Assembly (NCBI GenBank): GCA_014523625.1
Contig: JAATVP010000106.1
Location: 1 to 10,628, forward strand
Origin: Nitrososphaerales archaeon TH5896
GTDB lineage: Archaea; Thermoproteota; Nitrososphaeria; Nitrososphaerales; Nitrososphaeraceae
Reading direction: 5' to 3'
Length of the DNA: 10,628 nucleotides
Below the pieces are notes generated by a model. That model made no database searches. It was not told the origin of the DNA and saw only the letters and a list, made by a program, of their open reading frames with translations. The position numbers were made by a program, and so were the translations under genes. Of the stretch, positions 6,757-10,628 are shown one piece after another (position 1 is the first letter of the stretch; the number at the start of each line of letters is the position of its first letter).

Positions 6757-7599
6757 TCACTTTTGGAATTTGGTTGTCACGTTTGCATTAGTTGGAATGA
6801 AGGTACTATACGCTCCCTCAACATCCAGACCTTCATGAACAATTGATCTCACTGCCTTAATCATTGAGACCGGAGTTTTTGATTGCCAAATATTTCTACC
6901 CATGTCTACTCCGGAAGCTCCAGACGAAATTGCGTCATGTGCAAGCTTCAAAGCATCTTTTTCATCGAGTTTTTTACCTCCGGCAATAACCAATGGTACC
7001 GGACAGGACCGTACTACTGTATCAAAGTCATTGCAATAGTAAGTCTTCACTATGTGAGCTCCAAACTCTGCAGCGATTCTACAGGAGAGGCCTAAATATC
7101 TTGAGTCACGAGACATTTCTCTTCCCACTGCTGTAACTGCAAGAATTGGAATGCCGTACCTTTCACCCTCGTCGACTAATCTTGCTAGATTAGTTAAAGT
7201 TTGATGTTCATATTTGCTTCCAATGAATACTGATACAGCAAGACAACTTGCGTTGAGCCTGATGGCATCTTCGATACTTGCGATTACTGCCTCCTTGGAA
7301 AGGTCTTCCCCAATTATGCTGCTTCCTCCGGAGACCCGTAGAACCACCGGGACGCAAGATTCTGGGCGGACAGATGTTCTAAGAATGCCTCTAGTCAGCA
7401 TTATTGAATCAGCAAATGGCAACAAAGGACTGATAACTTCTCTAGGAGTCTCTAATCCTTCTGTCGGACCCAAAAAATAACCGTGATCTACTGCGAGCAT
7501 CACACATCGCCCATCGTCATGACCCATAATTTGAGACAGCCTGTTTTTCATCCCCCAATTCATAACTCTTACACCCTGTACAAAACGAAGATTAGACAC
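6757..7599 (-). CDS. LsrF-like class I (Schiff-base) aldolase
   Basis: This is a TIM-barrel aldolase of the DeoC/FbaB/LsrF group. The 280 residues contain NWGMKNRLSQI at 14-24, AVDHGYFLGPTEGLE at 36-50, TRGILR at 69-74, and GSKYEHQ at 127-133. The Schiff-base lysine Lys185 lies in IVKTYY, with AGGKKL at 206-211 and the phosphate-binding GVDMGRNIWQS at 230-240. These blocks match E. coli LsrF (phospho-AI-2 thiolase) more closely than archaeal MJ0400 (aminodideoxyheptulosonate synthase, the alternative shikimate entry), which reads PMDHGV and GGPK. Even so, a shikimate role is possible, as is an aldolase for another sugar phosphate. The GTG start is 2 bases after the dehydrogenase stop and has no SD. 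ATG at 7561-7563 (M13) has a GGTG upstream and is an alternative. It forms an operon with that dehydrogenase. Confidence 0.85.
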   Translation of the reverse strand: MSNLRFVQGVRVMNWGMKNRLSQIMGHDDGRCVMLAVDHGYFLGPTEGLETPREVISPLLPFADSIMLTRGILRTSVRPESCVPVVLRVSGGSSIIGEDLSKEAVIASIEDAIRLNASCLAVSVFIGSKYEHQTLTNLARLVDEGERYGIPILAVTAVGREMSRDSRYLGLSCRIAAEFGAHIVKTYYCNDFDTVVRSCPVPLVIAGGKKLDEKDALKLAHDAISSGASGVDMGRNIWQSKTPVSMIKAVRSIVHEGLDVEGAYSTFIPTNANVTTKFQK

Positions 7600-7601
7600 T
7601 A

Positions 7602-8642
7602 TTATTTCTTTTTCTGATTGAATATTACGACCTTCATAGTATCAAGTGCATCATGGGCGCACCTAAAAGCCGATTCAGAGTCTTCCAGCTCAAATTGATG
7701 TGTTATTAAGCTTCCAAAATTCAAGTGCTTATTACTTAGGAGCTCTAATGCTTGATTAGTTTCTCTCTCAGTTGCCGCGTATGAAGACAGGATCGAAATT
7801 TCGTTAGCGTACAGTAATGAAAGATCAATTTCTGCTAAGGACGATTTTGCAGGTACGCCAAAAAGGATAATTGACCCCCCCTTTCTCACTATTTTTAATG
7901 ACTGAGTAAATGCTTTTTGATTGCTGGTTGCAATGACAACAAGGTCGGCCCCTCTGCCAGAAAGTACACCCTTAAGGCTCCTCATTTTCTCCTCGTCATT
8001 TAGGGGGTGTAAAACTTCAAACCCCATTTTTCTGCTGAATTCCAGCCTAAATTCATTAGGATCAATCAAAAACACCTTACTGACTCCTGCATCCCTAGCT
8101 AAGAGAGCATTCATAATCCCTACTGGTCCAGCTCCCAAGATCACGATGTATTCCATATTCTTTAGATCATATTTGGTAAGGGCTCTAATACAACATGCCA
8201 AAGGTTCAATCAATGAAGCCTCTTCATCACTTACAGATTTTGGTAGTTTGAGAACTCCTCCTCGATTGAGGTGCATGGATGAGACAAGAAATTCTTCAGA
8301 TAAACCACATGGTTCCAAGTTGTTTAATTGATACGAATTACACATAGTTTCGGAGTTATGCGAGCAGTAGTAGCATGAATAACATGGAACATGGTGATGT
8401 GTAAAGACTCGTTCCAATTCTCTGAAGCCGGTTACTTTGTTTCCTACCTTAATTATTTCGCCGACTGGTTCATGACCCAATTTGGTCGAGCCCATTCCGT
8501 ATGAAATTTTGGTCTTTTCTAGATCGGAGCCGCATAAGCCACATACCTTCATTCGGACGACAATTTCGTCTTCTTTTGGATATGGTGCGGGAACATCCTT
8601 TACAACCACCCCTTCAGGAGAAGCTACAAAAACTGCCTTCAT
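7602..8642 (-). CDS. zinc-dependent MDR dehydrogenase (threonine/sorbitol dehydrogenase-like)
   Basis: This is a medium-chain dehydrogenase that should oxidise a secondary alcohol or polyol with NAD+. The 346 residues have a GroES-like domain with catalytic-zinc ligands Cys37 in CGLCGSD, His57-Glu58 in GHEP, and Glu146 in EPLAC. The structural-zinc lobe has cysteines at 87, 90, 93 and 101. The Rossmann motif is GAGPVG at 170-175, and Asp194 ends the second strand, favouring NAD+ over NADP+. All zinc ligands are intact. The ATG at 8642 is the usual family start (MKAV). It is the first gene of an operon with the LsrF-like aldolase 2 bases downstream. A dehydrogenase product feeding the aldolase is a natural reading, but the substrate cannot be named. 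A threonine, sorbitol or inositol dehydrogenase label would be a guess. Confidence 0.85.
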   Translation of the reverse strand: MKAVFVASPEGVVVKDVPAPYPKEDEIVVRMKVCGLCGSDLEKTKISYGMGSTKLGHEPVGEIIKVGNKVTGFRELERVFTHHHVPCYSCYYCSHNSETMCNSYQLNNLEPCGLSEEFLVSSMHLNRGGVLKLPKSVSDEEASLIEPLACCIRALTKYDLKNMEYIVILGAGPVGIMNALLARDAGVSKVFLIDPNEFRLEFSRKMGFEVLHPLNDEEKMRSLKGVLSGRGADLVVIATSNQKAFTQSLKIVRKGGSIILFGVPAKSSLAEIDLSLLYANEISILSSYAATERETNQALELLSNKHLNFGSLITHQFELEDSESAFRCAHDALDTMKVVIFNQKKK

Positions 8643-8680
8643 GAAAATTCACAATTCTTGCTGAATCTGAGAATCATACC

Positions 8681-8692
8681 CATATAATATAC
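8681..8692 (-). promoter_or_regulatory. TATA box of the dehydrogenase-aldolase operon
   Basis: GTATATTATATG on the - strand is a strong TATA box about 44 bases before the ATG at 8642. It predicts a short leader of roughly 16-18 bases. It lies directly after the stop of the YHS gene. Confidence 0.55.
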
Positions 8693-8697
8693 AGAAT

Positions 8698-8847
8698 TCA
8701 AGCCTTCCGTCCTGAATACTTTTTCGGTTTCCTCGTAAAGATCCCCTTACACCCCTCACAACAGAAAAAGTATTCTTTACCATGATAATTCAATGGGATT
8801 GCAAGCTCTTGTGATAGCTCTATCCCACACACAGGATCTAGAGGCAA
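8698..8847 (-). CDS. small YHS-domain metal-binding protein
   Basis: This 49-residue protein is almost entirely a YHS domain. DPVCG is at 4-8, NYHGKEYFFCCEGC at 20-33, and IFTRKPKKY at 36-44. The cysteines C7, C29 and C33, with neighbouring C30, match the metal-binding pattern of YHS and the related TRASH domain, found in copper ATPases, metal sensors and small stand-alone proteins. A role in copper or other heavy-metal handling is likely by family but not shown. The TTG start at 8845-8847 is well supported. An in-frame stop lies three codons upstream, no ATG lies between, and a TATA box is centred 28 bases before it. It has its own promoter, just upstream of the dehydrogenase operon. An overlapping 85-codon frame on the same strand is a shadow. 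Confidence 0.8.
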   Translation of the reverse strand: MPLDPVCGIELSQELAIPLNYHGKEYFFCCEGCKGIFTRKPKKYSGRKA

Positions 8848-8870
8848 GAAGAATTATAGACCAAGTTTTG

Positions 8871-8878
8871 TTATTTAA
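8871..8878 (-). promoter_or_regulatory. TATA box of the YHS gene
   Basis: TTAAATAA on the - strand is centred about 28 bases before the TTG at 8847. It places the transcription start on the start codon and so supports both the gene and its TTG start. Confidence 0.6.
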
Positions 8879-9018
8879 TCTTTCTTCCATTAACAATTCG
8901 TTCAGGATCGCTCCTTTTAGGTAGAAGGTATTTTCATTTAGCATAACCATAGCAAAGAGTCTAAGATAATTTACAAATCCTTTCATATTCAGGAATCTGA
9001 AGATACAAGTAGCTCTTA

Positions 9019-9189
9019 ATGTCATTTCCTTCAATAGAAATAATTTGTGAAAAATGTGGAGGTAGAATTAATAGAATCATCAATATGAAATCTGTCAAGG
9101 ATGTATTAAGACCTTTTAACGGGAGATGCAATTCTTGCGGAGTTAGCCTGAACCCCTCTGATTTTGACTTGCATATTGAAAAAGCCTAA
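9019..9189 (+). CDS. small zinc-ribbon protein of unknown function
   Basis: This 56-residue protein is on the opposite strand to its neighbours. CEKC at 10-13 and CNSC at 37-40 form a two-pair zinc ribbon, with a 23-residue basic spacer that includes NRIINMKSVKDVLRPF. The C-terminus is acidic, with SDFDLHIEK near the end. The product is unrecognised. Such mini-proteins in archaea bind zinc and often touch nucleic acid or protein, but nothing here tells which. The ATG at 9019 is the first in frame. A poor TATA-like CATATTC at 8984-8990 is about 32 bases upstream, so the promoter is less clear than for other genes here. It converges on trpE with 27 bases between the stops. Confidence 0.7.
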   Translation: MSFPSIEIICEKCGGRINRIINMKSVKDVLRPFNGRCNSCGVSLNPSDFDLHIEKA

Positions 9190-9216
9190 ACATAAAATGG
9201 CTATTTACTCGGGAAA

Positions 9217-10628
9217 TCATTTGTCAGCCAATTCCAATTCCTTCCCAAGTAATTTTGAATCTTTCAATGCCAAAAGCACTGCGTTTAGCTTTTGCTCTGT
9301 TTCTTTCCACTCAAGAGATGGATCCGATTCCATAACAATTCCTGCACCTGCTTGTGAGTATGCCTTATTACCTCTGATAAAAAGCGATCGAAGGATAATT
9401 GCAAAATCACACGAGCCGTTCGAAGAAAAATATCCTAGAGCACCTGCATAAGGACCTCTTTTAGATGGCTCCAATCCGTCTATAATTTCCATTGCCCGTA
9501 TTTTTGGTGCGCCGGATACTGTTCCAGCTGGGAAGAGAGCCTTAAAGGCATCAAACTGATCATATGAACCTCGCAATGAGCCTGACACATGAGTAACCAT
9601 ATGTTGAACGTGACTAAACCGCCTTACTGCCATCAAATCTTTAACATTTACAGTCCCATACTTGCTGACTCTACCTACATCATTTCTAGCCAAATCGACT
9701 AACATTGTGTGTTCGGCAATTTCCTTCTTATCATTCACGAGTTCTTTCATGAACTTTTCATTTAGTTCAGGTTCTGCAACAACAGGCCTGGTACCAGCAA
9801 TAGGATATGTCTCTAGATAGCTTTTTGAAACCCGCAACAGCATCTCTGGACTTGACCCAATAATCTGGACTTCACGACTAGTTTTTAGAAAATACATGTA
9901 AGGAGATGGATTGATCCGTCTTAGATTCTGATAAACGCGTAACGGATCGCCTGTAACACTGAATCGCAAATTCCTAGATAGAACGGCCTGGAAAATATCA
10001 CCACGATAAATGAATTCCTTTGCTTTTTTCACCATATCCATATATTGATTTTTTGAGACATTCTTGATAGGAGAAGAAAAATTAAATGGCTCCCCAAAAT
10101 CCTCTTCGTGATGACCCTTAAGTAGCTTGGAGACTTCAGCGAAACGGGAAGCTTTCCCTTGATAAAAATAATAAACCTTGGTTGCATCGTGGTCCACTAT
10201 AATCCCGTCGGTGTAAATACCGAACTCGAGCACGGGAAAATCGTCCGAAAGGAATTTCCTTTTCTTATTTTTCGATCTGAAATTTTCCCAGGAATTGACG
10301 GCATCATAGGAGATATATCCCACTGCCCCGCCAACGTATCGGAACCGTTGATCTTTCACATAAGGAAGAATACTTTTGATCGGTGATAGGGGGTCAAGTG
10401 TTTTATCATATTGTCTTGATATTTCGCCTTCAATCAAATTAATCGTATTCTTTTCAATTGTGACCTTACTCCGTGGATCAAAACCGATAATAGAAATTTC
10501 CGATAATTCTTTGGGTCCTTGCAATGATTCTAACAGGAAAACGGTATCAAAAATCTTGTATATCCTCTTAAATATTTTGAATTGATCGGCAGACACGTCA
10601 AGTCTTACAAAATGGAGATCCGTTTTCA
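9217..10628 (-). CDS. trpE: anthranilate synthase component I, N-terminus beyond the window
   Basis: This enzyme, with the glutamine amidotransferase TrpG, makes anthranilate from chorismate in tryptophan synthesis. Counted from the in-frame GTG at 10594-10596, LLES at 21-24 is the tryptophan-binding motif for feedback inhibition. The chorismate-binding domain has PIAGTRP at 265-271, GTVSGAPK at 358-365, GPYAGALGY at 381-389, and AGAGIV at 416-421. These blocks fit TrpE more closely than PabB or isochorismate synthase, and match Sulfolobus TrpE well. The frame stays open past the GTG to the window edge and reads HFVRLD, similar in position to the start of other archaeal TrpE, so the true start is probably upstream and this entry is partial. 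The next gene downstream is convergent, so trpE is the last gene of its operon and any trpG is upstream or elsewhere. Confidence 0.93.
   Translation of the reverse strand, partial: KTDLHFVRLDVSADQFKIFKRIYKIFDTVFLLESLQGPKELSEISIIGFDPRSKVTIEKNTINLIEGEISRQYDKTLDPLSPIKSILPYVKDQRFRYVGGAVGYISYDAVNSWENFRSKNKKRKFLSDDFPVLEFGIYTDGIIVDHDATKVYYFYQGKASRFAEVSKLLKGHHEEDFGEPFNFSSPIKNVSKNQYMDMVKKAKEFIYRGDIFQAVLSRNLRFSVTGDPLRVYQNLRRINPSPYMYFLKTSREVQIIGSSPEMLLRVSKSYLETYPIAGTRPVVAEPELNEKFMKELVNDKKEIAEHTMLVDLARNDVGRVSKYGTVNVKDLMAVRRFSHVQHMVTHVSGSLRGSYDQFDAFKALFPAGTVSGAPKIRAMEIIDGLEPSKRGPYAGALGYFSSNGSCDFAIILRSLFIRGNKAYSQAGAGIVMESDPSLEWKETEQKLNAVLLALKDSKLLGKELELADK

Noticed and set aside
7921..8331. 136-codon + strand frame opposite the dehydrogenase
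   Set aside because: It is antisense to a gene with complete zinc and NAD motifs. The translation is Ser/Leu-rich low-information sequence typical of a shadow frame.
8793..8927. 44-codon + strand frame (MGLQALVIAL)
   Set aside because: It lies antisense to the well-supported YHS gene and has no motif or promoter of its own.
8777..9034. 85-codon - strand frame
   Set aside because: It overlaps the YHS gene in another frame on the same strand and the start of the + strand zinc-ribbon gene. Its translation has no recognisable motif, while both overlapping small genes have clear ones.

Overview
The window looks like chromosome of a mesophilic archaeon, most probably a member of the Nitrososphaeria (ammonia-oxidising Thaumarchaeota) or a close relative. 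This is inferred from four things. There is an archaeal GTP-dependent dephospho-CoA kinase (DUF359 family). LeuB is closest to the Sulfolobus type. There is a fused MIP18/Mrp ATPase. Several genes have archaeal TATA boxes centred about 28 bases before the start codon, the arrangement expected of leaderless mRNAs. The DNA is moderately AT-rich. I see no mobile elements, CRISPR arrays, tRNAs or rRNAs.

Left part (1-1916, + strand): a 267-base leader region carries a promoter and a short direct repeat. It is followed by a two-gene operon with a 4-base overlap: an Mrp/ApbC Fe-S carrier ATPase with an N-terminal MIP18 domain, then dephospho-CoA kinase, the last step of CoA synthesis.

Second part (1917-3186): a run of small genes on the - strand. 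They are a 48-residue Cys-rich protein ending in CKCECH, an unidentified 87-90 residue protein, a 56-residue basic zinc-ribbon protein resembling the elongation factor Elf1, and a 66-residue two-helix membrane protein. Two of these are under 60 residues and use TTG starts, so automatic annotation could easily miss them.

Middle part (3187-6605, - strand): branched-chain amino acid synthesis. ilvB and ilvN (acetohydroxyacid synthase large and small subunits) form an operon, and leuB (3-isopropylmalate dehydrogenase) follows after a 153-base gap. ilvC, ilvD, leuA and leuCD are not in the window.

Right part (6757-9189): a two-gene operon on the - strand holds a zinc-dependent MDR dehydrogenase followed by a Schiff-base aldolase that resembles bacterial LsrF more than the canonical archaeal aldolase MJ0400. 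This pair is the most interesting metabolic unit here, and its substrate cannot be read from sequence. Just upstream is a 49-residue YHS-domain metal-binding protein with a TTG start placed by its promoter. On the + strand there is a 56-residue zinc-ribbon protein.

Right edge (9217-10628, - strand): trpE (anthranilate synthase component I), whose N-terminus runs out of the window. It converges on the small zinc-ribbon gene with a 27-base gap, so trpG does not follow it.

The window is mainly amino-acid and cofactor housekeeping. The less ordinary content is a set of four tiny Cys-rich or zinc-ribbon proteins and the dehydrogenase-aldolase pair.
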